Source: Mucilaginibacter glaciei
GTDB taxonomy: Bacteria; Bacteroidota; Bacteroidia; Sphingobacteriales; Sphingobacteriaceae
Length of the DNA: 64,000 nt
Assembly: GCF_014773245.1 (NCBI RefSeq)
Contig: NZ_JACWMX010000005.1
Span: 248,001-312,000 of the forward strand
Direction: 5' to 3'
Positions within the stretch are counted from its first letter, which is position 1; each line of letters begins with the position of its first letter. The translations under genes were made by a program, and so were the position numbers. This document shows positions 18,201 through 25,083 of the stretch, in pieces. A model generated the notes under the pieces. It was not told the DNA's origin, ran no database searches, and was given only the letters and a program-made list of their open reading frames with translations.

Positions 18201-18676
18201 CAAAGGCTTTCAATGTATTCATTCTCGTAGGTAACATAAGGGTTTTCCAGATCTACCCAGTAACCCATCTTTTCGGTCAGGTCGTTCCAAACATCGGTAT
18301 AGCGCATTACCTCCTTACGGCAGGCGTCGTTGTATTCTTTTACCGAGATCTTTTTACCAATATCGTCTTTAGTGATGCCTAATGATTTTTCTACAGCCAG
18401 TTCGATAGGCAGGCCATGGGTATCCCAACCGCCTTTACGTTTAACCTGAAAACCTTTTAATGTTTTGTAACGGCAAAAAATATCCTTGATGCTACGGCCC
18501 ATAACGTGATGGATACCGGGCATACCATTAGCGCTTGGCGGGCCTTCGTAAAACGTGTAGGGTTTACTTGCGGGCCTGCTGGTTATGCTTTTTTCAAATA
18601 TGCCGTTCTGCTTCCAGAAAGCCAGCACATCTTTGCCTGTTTCAGATAGATTTAACTGTTTATATTCCTTGTACAT
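15293..18676 (-). CDS. ileS: Isoleucyl-tRNA synthetase
   Basis: 1127 residues from the ATG at 18676 (MYKEYKQLNLS), preceded by a TATTTTTG box at 18706-18713. Class I signatures: HIGH as GMPGIHHVMG, and KMSKR as NKMSKRLGNGID. The editing (CP1) domain carries WTTTPWTLPANCALAVG and the GTGIVHTA segment; DWNLSRSRYWGTPLPIWR precedes the catalytic half. The long C-terminus fits the eukaryote-like IleS type common in Bacteroidota. Near the C-terminus a low-complexity stretch (LLTTHHSLLTTD) interrupts the domain, encoded by a perfect 14-bp tandem repeat. First gene of an operon with the DksA-like gene and lspA. Confidence 0.97.
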   Translation of the reverse strand: MYKEYKQLNLSETGKDVLAFWKQNGIFEKSITSRPASKPYTFYEGPPSANGMPGIHHVMGRSIKDIFCRYKTLKGFQVKRKGGWDTHGLPIELAVEKSLGITKDDIGKKISVKEYNDACRKEVMRYTDVWNDLTEKMGYWVDLENPYVTYENEYIESLWWILSELYKKGWLYKGYTVQPYSPKSGTGLSSHELNQPGTYKMVKDTTITAQFKVKRDKDSEFLFENIDSPLYILAWTTTPWTLPANCALAVGEKISYVKISTFNPYTYEPVTVVLAQDLLGKFFKAEGENASFEDYKGGDKIIPWVNKGVYTGAQFVGIHYEQLMPYVTNADLEANAFRVIPADFVTTEDGTGIVHTASVFGADDFRACKENNVPSVMVHDEAGKEVPLVNKQGRFVDEVTDFAGRYVKEEYYSNEERAEEGFKPTDVLISIKLKTENKAFDVKKYEHSYPHSWRSDEPILYYPLDSWFIRTTAVKDKLVALNKTINWKPESTGTGRFGNWLENLVDWNLSRSRYWGTPLPIWREEDGTEEKCIGSIAELNAEIEKSIAAGFMPAGFKLEDMHRPYVDDVILTSAAGKKMFREPDLIDVWFDSGAMPYAQWHFPFENKEEFQNAYPADFIAEGVDQTRGWFFTLHAIAVMLSEASDEVKAVNQLVGNEGVAFRNVVSNGLVLDKNGNKMSKRLGNGIDPFETINKFGADAARWYMISNAAPWDNLKFNIEGLDEVRRKFFGTLYNTYSFFVLYANIDQFKYEEAEIALDKRPELDRWIISLLNTLSKEVDGYYADFEPTKAARAIQEFVDAHFSNWYIRLSRRRFWRSDNSDDKLSAYQTLYTCLVTISKLMSPIAPFFAERLYTDLNSVTNKEEFESVHLAYYPEYHNDLVDTALEERMQMAQDISSLVLSLRKKIEIPVRRPLSKILLPILDQNFKVQIEKVKELILSETNIKSIEYITDTAGFIKKKIKPNFKALGAKVGKDMKVVAEEIGKLTQDDIARLENEGSLQLLTTHHSLLTTDVEIIAEDVPGWQVANLGKLTVALDVTLTNELIQEGISRELINRIQNLRKAKEFEVTDRITVRISNSEYIAEAVKNNLSYICAEILADSFELDSQLIEGDKVEIDGYEILIAISKS
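15647..15674. repeat. 14-bp tandem repeat inside ileS
   Basis: ggtgagtagtgagt occurs twice in direct succession. It keeps the ileS frame and encodes the TTHHSLLTT stretch. It looks like an inserted simple repeat in an otherwise conserved synthetase. Confidence 0.85.
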
Positions 18677-18875
18677 CAATATGTTCGCCTGAATTTTAAA
18701 GGTTGCAAAAATACGGAATTTAATATTAAAAAGGGAGTGAATGGCTTATTTATGAGGTTAAGCTTTTGTTGTATTTATGTGCAGGGAATTGTTGGTGTTG
18801 AGAATGAATTGCAGGCGCCGAAGCTGACTCACCCCCTTCCCCTTCTCTGCTGCGCAAAGAGGGGGTGTTTTCTTT

Positions 18876-19008
18876 AGTTTCATTGCCGTTGACTTTAGTC
18901 AACGGATACGCTAAAAGCTAATGGGGCTTTAGCCAAACTGACAGTGCGGCTAAAGCCTGACTTATTAGGCGGTTTATCCGTCCCATGAATGGGACGGCAA
19001 TGAAATTA
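18876..19008. repeat. Composite palindromic element
   Basis: The ends are inverted: tttcattgccgt at 18878 and acggcaatgaaa ending near 19006. Each end carries its own small palindrome (ccgttgac..gtcaacgg and gtcccat..atgggac). A third inner one (ggctttagcc..ggctaaagcc) lies at 18924-18955. On each side are G/C-rich runs with the pattern cccctt..aaagaggggg. The 519-bp gap from ileS to 19196 holds no gene that I can support. Confidence 0.75.
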
Positions 19009-19195
19009 AAAATGGCGGATATTCTATTCGATCCCCCCCCTGCTCCTCAAAGAGGGGGTCTTTTTCCTTTCTTATCTTAAATTTCCTTTCCTACCCTCTT
19101 TGCGCAGCAGAAGGATCGACCAGTCCCGACTATCGTTGGGATTGGGGTGAGTTGTCTTTGATTTTTATACATTTGGTAAACTAACTTTTGCTTTC

Positions 19196-20839
19196 ATGAA
19201 ATATATCAGCCTCATCGCCTTAACCGGCTTTGCCTTATTGGCAAGCTGCTCGTCAAACCCTAAAAAAGAAACTGCCGCAGCTACTACCGATACCGTTTTA
19301 GCCGCCGATATTAAACAGCACATCGCCGTTTTGGCTAACGACTCATTACTGGGCCGTAAACCTTTTACTGTTGGCGAAGAAAAAACTATAGCCTACATAG
19401 CAGCCCAGTTCAAAAAAATGGGATTGGAGCCGGGTAACAAAGGCAGTTACTTTCAGGATGTGCCGATGGTAGAGATCAAATCGAACCCGGCAGATATGAC
19501 GATAGCAGGCAAAGCAACCATGGACTTAAAACCAGGAATGGACTTTGTGGCATCTACCCGCCGCGAGGTACCTGCTATTAATCTTAAAAACTCTCCGCTG
19601 GTATTTGCGGGTTACGGGATTGTGGCCCCCGAATATAAATGGAACGATTACGCCGGATTAGATGTTAAAGGCAAAACTGTTGTGGTGCTGGTGAACGACC
19701 CGGGCTTTCAGTCGCCGGAGAAGTTTTTCAAAGGCGATACCATGACCTACTATGGCCGCTGGACTTACAAGTATGAAGAGGCCGCCCGCCAGGGTGCCGC
19801 GGGTGTATTGATCGTACACCAGACAGAACCCGCCAGCTACGGATGGCAGGTAATTCAAAATAGCTTCTCGGGCTCTAAACTATATTTACAACAGGCCGAT
19901 AAACACATGAACCGCTGCCAGGTAGAAGGCTGGATAAGCGAGGAGGTGGCTAAAAAATTATTAGGCGATGCAGGTGTAACCGGTGATATCCGCGCCTATG
20001 CCCGTAAAAAAGATTTTAAGGCGGTGCCGCTGAACAGCACGGTATCGTTAGCATTAACTACCAAGCTGAAGTACGCCATGTCGCACAACGTAATAGCGAC
20101 CTTGAAAGGCAGCACCACGCCCGACGAGTATGTGTTATACAGCGCGCATTGGGACCATTTCGGGATCAATAAACCGGTTGCGGGAGATAGCATTTACAAC
20201 GGCGCGGTGGATAATGCCAGCGGTGTTGCATCCGTATTGAGTATTGCTAAACTGTTTACGCAGCAAAAGGAAAAACCGAAACGCTCAATCGTTTTCCTGA
20301 GTGTTACCGCCGAAGAGCAGGGCCTGTTAGGATCTGAGTATTACGGCACGCACCCGGTTTACCCGTTAAACAAAACCGTTGCTGACTTAAACCTCGATGC
20401 CTTATCAGACTTTGGCGAAACCAGCGATTTCTCGATCACCGGCAAGGGCCAGAACGACCTGGATGATTACGTGGAAGCTTTAACCAAACCATTAGGCTGG
20501 ACGGTTGTGGGCGATACCAAACCAAGCTCGGGCAGTTACTACCGGTCAGATCATTTTAACTTTGCCAAAGTGGGCGTACCCGCTTTAGACCTGCACAACG
20601 GCGCTAACGCTGTAGGCCATGATACCGCCTGGGGCCAGGCCAAACTGAAGGAATATAACGAGAAGCATTACCACCAGCCATCAGACAGTTACAGCGATAC
20701 CATGAACACCAAAGGCATGGCGCAAACTACCGAGCTGATGTATAAATTGGGTGTAAAACTAAGTAACGAAACCACCTTCCCGGGCTGGAAAGCAGGATCA
20801 GAATTTAAAGCGATCAGGGATAAAGCGATGGGGAAATAA
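19196..20839 (+). CDS. M28-family zinc metallopeptidase lipoprotein
   Basis: 547 residues. SPII signal MKYISLIALTGFALLASCSS. A PA (protease-associated) domain lies at about 125-270 (FAGYGIVAPEYKWNDYAGLDVKG, then EEAARQGAAGVLIVH). The peptidase follows with the expected di-zinc ligands: H in YSAHWDHFG (about 317), D in GAVDNASGVASVL (about 339), the catalytic EE in VTAEEQGLLGSEYYG, D in NLDALSDFG, and the late H in GVPALDLHNG/NEKHYHQPSD. Family members are aminopeptidases or Glu-carboxypeptidase-like enzymes. Surface or periplasmic peptide degradation is likely; the exact specificity is unknown. Single-gene unit. Confidence 0.93.
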   Translation: MKYISLIALTGFALLASCSSNPKKETAAATTDTVLAADIKQHIAVLANDSLLGRKPFTVGEEKTIAYIAAQFKKMGLEPGNKGSYFQDVPMVEIKSNPADMTIAGKATMDLKPGMDFVASTRREVPAINLKNSPLVFAGYGIVAPEYKWNDYAGLDVKGKTVVVLVNDPGFQSPEKFFKGDTMTYYGRWTYKYEEAARQGAAGVLIVHQTEPASYGWQVIQNSFSGSKLYLQQADKHMNRCQVEGWISEEVAKKLLGDAGVTGDIRAYARKKDFKAVPLNSTVSLALTTKLKYAMSHNVIATLKGSTTPDEYVLYSAHWDHFGINKPVAGDSIYNGAVDNASGVASVLSIAKLFTQQKEKPKRSIVFLSVTAEEQGLLGSEYYGTHPVYPLNKTVADLNLDALSDFGETSDFSITGKGQNDLDDYVEALTKPLGWTVVGDTKPSSGSYYRSDHFNFAKVGVPALDLHNGANAVGHDTAWGQAKLKEYNEKHYHQPSDSYSDTMNTKGMAQTTELMYKLGVKLSNETTFPGWKAGSEFKAIRDKAMGK

Positions 20840-20859
20840 GGGTTGATTATGCGGGTCCT

Positions 20860-20950
20860 CGCATCGGAAAGTGTCCACGCTTTACGAAATTCCACCAATG
20901 AGCTTCCACGCTTGCGAAAGACGCAAGCGCGGACGCTTTACCCGGCGGGT
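20860..20950. repeat. Hairpin-rich repeat after the M28 gene
   Basis: Contains the perfect stem cgcttgcg/cgcaagcg (20909-20916 with 20922-20929) and two related copies of the motif gtccacgctttacg/ttccacgcttgcg. The same theme (cgcttgtgg) is seen at 10444-10465. Confidence 0.6.
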
Positions 20951-21116
20951 TGCACTTCTGATATGCTCAAAGGCACGTAAAATTAAATAGTGCAAATTAG
21001 AGATTTTTAGAGGTGATAAATTAATATTTAGGGCCATAAGAGCTCAGTAATTGAAAGTCTGTCCGATATAATAAAGAGAGTCAAATGGCATACCATGTTA
21101 AAATACTTGGGAATGG

Positions 21117-21210
21117 TGTTCCGCTAACCGTTCCGCTGCCTGTTCCGTTTTTTGAAAAGGTGTTCCGCAGTGTTCCGTTTTTAGCGGAACGGAACACTGC
21201 AAACGGAATG
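21117..21210. repeat. GTTCCG hexamer cluster with inverted repeat
   Basis: Five copies of GTTCCG in direct orientation are followed by CGGAACGGAAC in reverse. cagtgttccg (from 21168) pairs with cggaacactg (ending 21200) to form a hairpin. It lies 45 bp upstream of the small membrane-protein gene, so an upstream regulatory role is possible but unproven. Confidence 0.75.
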
Positions 21211-21255
21211 TAAAATACCTGCTTAATTCTTCGCTAATTCTCTTATTTTGCAGCC

Positions 21256-21456
21256 ATGAGAAAACAAGTAAAGCGGACTATTTACATGATCGTTATTTCC
21301 GTAATATTATTTTCGGCATCTATGGCTGTACCGGTGCTTTATCATACCAAGGCACGCGAGTATTTGCAGGGCGCCGCTTTCGGCTTAATGGTCGCCGGCA
21401 TTATTAGCATCGGTATAATTTTATATGATAATTATTTTAAGGAGAATAAAGCGTAA
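21256..21456 (+). CDS. Small two-helix membrane protein
   Basis: 66 residues of unknown function. A basic N-terminus (MRKQVKR) precedes a membrane helix at about 8-28, then YHTKAREYLQGAAFG and a second helix at about 38-57. It resembles the protein encoded at 22258 in length, two helices and the QGxxxG segment joining them (YLQGAAFGLMVAGI against FWQGFSGGIALGSF). The two flank the DUF3667 gene and are probably old paralogues; a tattttg-ending promoter-like stretch lies just upstream. No family name is offered. Confidence 0.7.
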   Translation: MRKQVKRTIYMIVISVILFSASMAVPVLYHTKAREYLQGAAFGLMVAGIISIGIILYDNYFKENKA

Positions 21457-21473
21457 TTTCCCGTTAAAATTTT

Positions 21474-22256
21474 ATGCATCACCAAACCTCGCCTATACGC
21501 ACCAATTGCGCTAATTGTGGTACTACGCTTGCAGGTAAACACTGCCACGAGTGCGGGCAAAAAGCGGGTGTACACCGCTTAACGCTTCACGAGCTGTTTC
21601 ATGAGGTTTGGCACGTATTTACACATACAGATAAAGGCATCCTGCGGCTCATCAAAGATATGTTTACCCACCCGGTAAGCGTTTACGAAGGCTACTTTGG
21701 CGGGCAGCGCAAAAAATATTTTAGTCCGGTGCTTTTCTTTTTGGTAACAGCGGGGATCCTTGCCTACCTGTACCCCCATGTTTTCGACTATGAAGACAGG
21801 GTGACCAATATGCATAACGAATTTGGGCGAGCCATGTATCACATGGTTAAATACCGCGCTTTAATATTGCTTCCGGTTGAGGCCTTGCTGCTATGGCTTG
21901 TTTTTCATAAAAGGTTTAACCTGGCAGAGGTAATGGTTTTTATGCTTTTTTGCCTTGGCTTTACCTATACCATCTGCATTGTGGCAATGCCTGTTTATTT
22001 TTTGTTAATCACGCACAAAGCATTCATAGATAATACCCTCATCATCGTTACCTATCTCATCATATTGCTCCATGGCAGCCTGGTGCTTGCACGGAAGCAA
22101 CCTGCGTACCTACTGGCGATGGTATTATTGGTGAATGCTTTTTACCTGATGGATGGCTTTCTGCAGCTTTACCTCCTATTTGATGATAAAATGCTGGATA
22201 ATCAAAATATACACGGCCTGGACGACGCTATTAAATTAATGTACACTTTCTATTAA
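21474..22256 (+). CDS. DUF3667-type membrane protein
   Basis: 260 residues. The N-terminus has a zinc-ribbon pair, CANCG and CHECGQ (residues about 13-30). Then comes the family signature HELFHEVWHVFTHTDKGIL, DMFTHPVSVYEGYFGGQRKKYF and SPVLFFLVTAG, followed by about five membrane helices. DUF3667 proteins are common in Bacteroidota and have no known function. It follows the 66-codon gene by 17 nt and precedes the second by 1 nt, so the three form one transcription unit. Confidence 0.85.
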   Translation: MHHQTSPIRTNCANCGTTLAGKHCHECGQKAGVHRLTLHELFHEVWHVFTHTDKGILRLIKDMFTHPVSVYEGYFGGQRKKYFSPVLFFLVTAGILAYLYPHVFDYEDRVTNMHNEFGRAMYHMVKYRALILLPVEALLLWLVFHKRFNLAEVMVFMLFCLGFTYTICIVAMPVYFLLITHKAFIDNTLIIVTYLIILLHGSLVLARKQPAYLLAMVLLVNAFYLMDGFLQLYLLFDDKMLDNQNIHGLDDAIKLMYTFY

Positions 22257-22257
22257 T

Positions 22258-22458
22258 ATGACAGACAGAACGCGTTTTATAATTGCCGTAACAGGATTGA
22301 TCCTTTCGGTAATTGTATTTCTTTTATTTACGTTTATCCCTCAACTGGCAGCTTCTGCCAAAGCCGATTTTTGGCAGGGTTTTTCTGGTGGCATAGCGTT
22401 AGGCTCATTCTTAGCGGTGCTGCACTACGGCAACGGATTAAGAAAAAGGCGCGCCTGA
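22258..22458 (+). CDS. Small two-helix membrane protein, second copy
   Basis: 66 residues, two predicted helices (about 7-28 and 41-58) joined by ADFWQGFSGG, with a basic C-terminal RKRRA. It resembles the protein at 21256 and may be a paralogue with the same topology. It starts 1 nt after the DUF3667 stop and almost touches the convergent SDR gene (stop codons adjacent, no terminator seen between). Function unknown. Confidence 0.7.
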   Translation: MTDRTRFIIAVTGLILSVIVFLLFTFIPQLAASAKADFWQGFSGGIALGSFLAVLHYGNGLRKRRA

Positions 22459-23235
22459 TCACATAATGGCCCGGTTAGCGCCGCCATCAACCTGTATGGT
22501 GGTACCGCTGATGTAGCTTGCCTGTTCTGATGCCAGGAAGGTTACCAAAGCCGCCAGTTCTTCCGGTTTACCTATGCGCCCCAAGGGGATGCTTTTTGCC
22601 TTTTCTTTGATGGCCTCATCGGGGTCCATGCCTTTGGGCAAAGTGTGTTTGATGCGGTCGGTTAATATCAGGCCCGGTGCAACATTGTTTACTGTAATGT
22701 TGTAAGGCCCATATTCGTCGGCCATTAATTTTGCCATCCCCACTACGCCCATCCGCATAGCGGTAGATAGTACCGAATTGCCCAACACCGCCTTTACAGA
22801 TCCGCTGATGATATTGATAATGCGCCCGCCGCCAACTTGTTGCATATACGGCAGTACTTGCTTACTCGTACGGGCAAAACTTAATAAGTTAAGGTCAAAC
22901 GCTTTTTGCCATTGCTCATCATCAAAGTTCTCGAATTTATCAAAGGGCGGCCCGCCCGCATTGTTCAGCAAGATATCGATCCGGCCGAATGTATTGCCTG
23001 CCTTTTTTATAAAATCGCTTAGCTGTAAAGCGTCTGATACATCAACGGGGATGGCAACCACTTCATTACCCGTAGCTTTTTTGATCTCGTCAGCGGTTTT
23101 ATTTAGTTGCTCCGCATCGCGAGAGCCAATGATAACTTGAGCACCCTCCTGCGATAAGCTTAGCGCGATGGCCTTTCCCAAACCCTTGCTGGCCGCCAGT
23201 ATTAGGGCAACCTTTCCTGTCAATTTCAGATCCAT
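22459..23235 (-). CDS. Short-chain dehydrogenase/reductase with altered active site
   Basis: 258 residues of the SDR fold. The cofactor loop is LAASKGLGKA (variant of TGxxxGxG), with GSRD after strand 2 and NNAGG at residues 91-95. Serine 144 (NIISGS) of the active site is present. The usual YxxxK is not: the aligned segment at 156-161 reads LSTAMR, giving S157 at the Tyr position and R161 at the Lys position. The C-terminal YISGTTIQVDGG is standard for FabG-like proteins. Some SDR subfamilies have an SNxxR-like site instead, so this may be such a group and not a dead enzyme. Substrate unknown. Confidence 0.88.
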   Translation of the reverse strand: MDLKLTGKVALILAASKGLGKAIALSLSQEGAQVIIGSRDAEQLNKTADEIKKATGNEVVAIPVDVSDALQLSDFIKKAGNTFGRIDILLNNAGGPPFDKFENFDDEQWQKAFDLNLLSFARTSKQVLPYMQQVGGGRIINIISGSVKAVLGNSVLSTAMRMGVVGMAKLMADEYGPYNITVNNVAPGLILTDRIKHTLPKGMDPDEAIKEKAKSIPLGRIGKPEELAALVTFLASEQASYISGTTIQVDGGANRAIM

Positions 23236-23311
23236 AGTTTTATAACGGTGTTTTTGTGGGTTTGTTCAACCCAAAAATGAATACAAATGTGCAGATTTGT
23301 ATATCAATAAC

Positions 23312-23677
23312 ATGAACAAACTCATCCGCAGCTTTGGTTTTGCCTTTAAGGGATTAGGCTATGCCTTTAAAACCCAGCAAAACTTCAGGATCCATTGCTT
23401 CGCAGCCATTTTGGCCTGTGCGTTCGGCTATTTCCTGCATATCACTACCGATGAATGGCAATGGGTAATGCTTTGTATCATGCTGATGATGGTTGCCGAG
23501 TTATTGAATACCGCTATCGAAGCGCTTGTCGACCTGGTATCGCCGGATTATAATGAATTGGCAGGGCGCGTAAAAGATGTGGGCGCGGCGGCGGCATTGG
23601 TGGTGGCTATTTTTTCGCTGGCTACCGGCATCATCATTTTTGTGCCAAAATTACTACTGCTTGTAAATGCTGCATAA
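23312..23677 (+). CDS. dgkA: Diacylglycerol/undecaprenol kinase
   Basis: 121 residues from the ATG at 23312. Three membrane helices and the DgkA signature are present: RSFGFAFKGLGYAFKTQQNF at the N-terminus and the catalytic AELLNTAIEALVDLVSPDYN stretch, with KDVGAAAALVVAI after it. Gram-positive relatives phosphorylate undecaprenol, so recycling of the cell-wall lipid carrier is as likely as diacylglycerol phosphorylation. The recO start lies 11 nt inside the 3' end of this gene, showing tight coupling. Confidence 0.92.
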   Translation: MNKLIRSFGFAFKGLGYAFKTQQNFRIHCFAAILACAFGYFLHITTDEWQWVMLCIMLMMVAELLNTAIEALVDLVSPDYNELAGRVKDVGAAAALVVAIFSLATGIIIFVPKLLLLVNAA

Positions 23678-24392
23678 AACCAGGGGCATTGTTTTTAAAA
23701 CAACCGACTACAGCGAAAGCAGCGTAGTAGTACAGATCTTTACCGAAAAGTTCGGCCTGCAATCATACATCATTAACGGGGCGCGCAAGCCAAAAGCTAA
23801 AATTGGCCGTAATATGCTGCAAACGTTAAGTTTGGTAGATATGGTGGTGTACCACAAAGCGGCGGGTAATATCCAGCGGATCTCAGAATTAAAGAACTTG
23901 CCGCAACTGCAATCCATCCCTTACGATATCATAAAAAGCTGCCTGGCTATGTTCATGAATGAGGTTTTGTATAAGGCGATTAAACAGCAGGTTGCCGACG
24001 AGCAAAGCTTCGATTTTATATTTAACTCCATTGAACTGCTTGACCATGCCGATAAGGGGCTGGCAAACTTCCACCTGGTTTTTTTAATTCAGCTTACGCG
24101 ATATCTTGGGTTTTACCCGCATGGCACCCAGTTGGAAAACGCCAACTACTTTGATATGAAGAACGGCGTGTTTAGCCCCTACAAACCTGATAGCGCATCC
24201 TACCTGTCGCCGCCGCATACCAGCAATTTTTATAACCTGCTCAAAAGTGGTTTCGGCCACATCGAAGAGATCAAACTCCGTAACGACGAACGCCGCTACC
24301 TGATCAGTAAACTACTGGAATACTACGCCTTGCATATAGAGGGTTTCGGCAATATCAAATCGCACGAGGTATTGGAAGAAGTGCTGGGGTAA
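23667..24392 (+). CDS. recO: DNA repair protein RecO
   Basis: 241 residues. The N-terminal OB-fold has the usual start MLHKTRGIVFKTTDYSESS, IFTEKFGLQSYIINGARK and LQTLSLVDMVVYHK. The alpha-helical C-terminal domain contains FHLVFLIQLTRYLGFYPHG. RecO works with RecR and RecF to load RecA on SSB-coated gaps; recF is in the same window at 57751. No zinc-binding cysteine cluster is seen, as in many Bacteroidota RecO proteins. Overlaps dgkA by 11 nt. Confidence 0.95.
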   Translation: MLHKTRGIVFKTTDYSESSVVVQIFTEKFGLQSYIINGARKPKAKIGRNMLQTLSLVDMVVYHKAAGNIQRISELKNLPQLQSIPYDIIKSCLAMFMNEVLYKAIKQQVADEQSFDFIFNSIELLDHADKGLANFHLVFLIQLTRYLGFYPHGTQLENANYFDMKNGVFSPYKPDSASYLSPPHTSNFYNLLKSGFGHIEEIKLRNDERRYLISKLLEYYALHIEGFGNIKSHEVLEEVLG

Positions 24393-24399
24393 TGCAACA

Positions 24400-25083
24400 C
24401 TACTTCACAAAGAAATTCCCCGTACCCGAGTCCGAGATGTTGTTATTAGCATCTACCGTTACAATCCGCCAGTAGTAGGTGGTGTTGGCACTTACCGTAA
24501 CATCGTTCACAAAGCTATCTGTAACGCGCTGACGGAAAACATCCGGGTTAGAATTCGGGCCAAAATAAACTATGTAGCCGGTGATATTATTATCAACCGC
24601 ACTACCTTTCCAGGTCAGGTTTATCTTGGTTGTACCGGAAGGAAGCACTTGCCCGAATGTCGGTGTTAACAGTTCGGCAGGGAATGGGGCATAGGTGGTA
24701 ATCCCAGCTCCGGCATTGTAAAACTTCCAGACTTCGCTATCTGTCTTAGTGTCTGATTTGGACGACTTAGCCGTAACTGACCACGAGTAGGGCGTGTTGC
24801 GCAGCAAGGTAACCGTTGCGTTTGGTGTTGGCGTATTTTGCACAATATCCTTTTGGGTCAGCAGGTTTTTGATGGTAAGGTCGTAGCTTTCCGTATTTTC
24901 GGCTGGGTTCCATGAAAATGCTACCGAACTTTCGGTCGCAGATAATATCACACCAGTGTTGCAGGTAAGGTCTTTAAGCGGCGCTACCAAAGTAGCCTTG
25001 CCGGGTGCAGGGGCCGAATTATTGCCGCCTTTGCCACAGGCCGCAAAAATAAAAACCAGGGCTATTATATATATCCGTTTCAT
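24400..25083 (-). CDS. Lipoprotein with two fibronectin-III-like domains
   Basis: 227 residues. SPII signal MKRIYIIALVFIFAACGKGG. Two beta-sandwich modules follow: about 35-120 (SSVAFSWNPAENTESYDLTI, TPYSWSVTAKS) and about 135-227 (INLTWKGSAVDNNITGYIVY, ANTTYYWRIVTVDANNNISD). These are typical fibronectin-III-like strands. No enzyme signature is present. Its start overlaps the stop of the giant NHL protein as TAATG, so it is probably its surface partner. Adhesion or binding is inference. Confidence 0.8.
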   Translation of the reverse strand: MKRIYIIALVFIFAACGKGGNNSAPAPGKATLVAPLKDLTCNTGVILSATESSVAFSWNPAENTESYDLTIKNLLTQKDIVQNTPTPNATVTLLRNTPYSWSVTAKSSKSDTKTDSEVWKFYNAGAGITTYAPFPAELLTPTFGQVLPSGTTKINLTWKGSAVDNNITGYIVYFGPNSNPDVFRQRVTDSFVNDVTVSANTTYYWRIVTVDANNNISDSGTGNFFVK

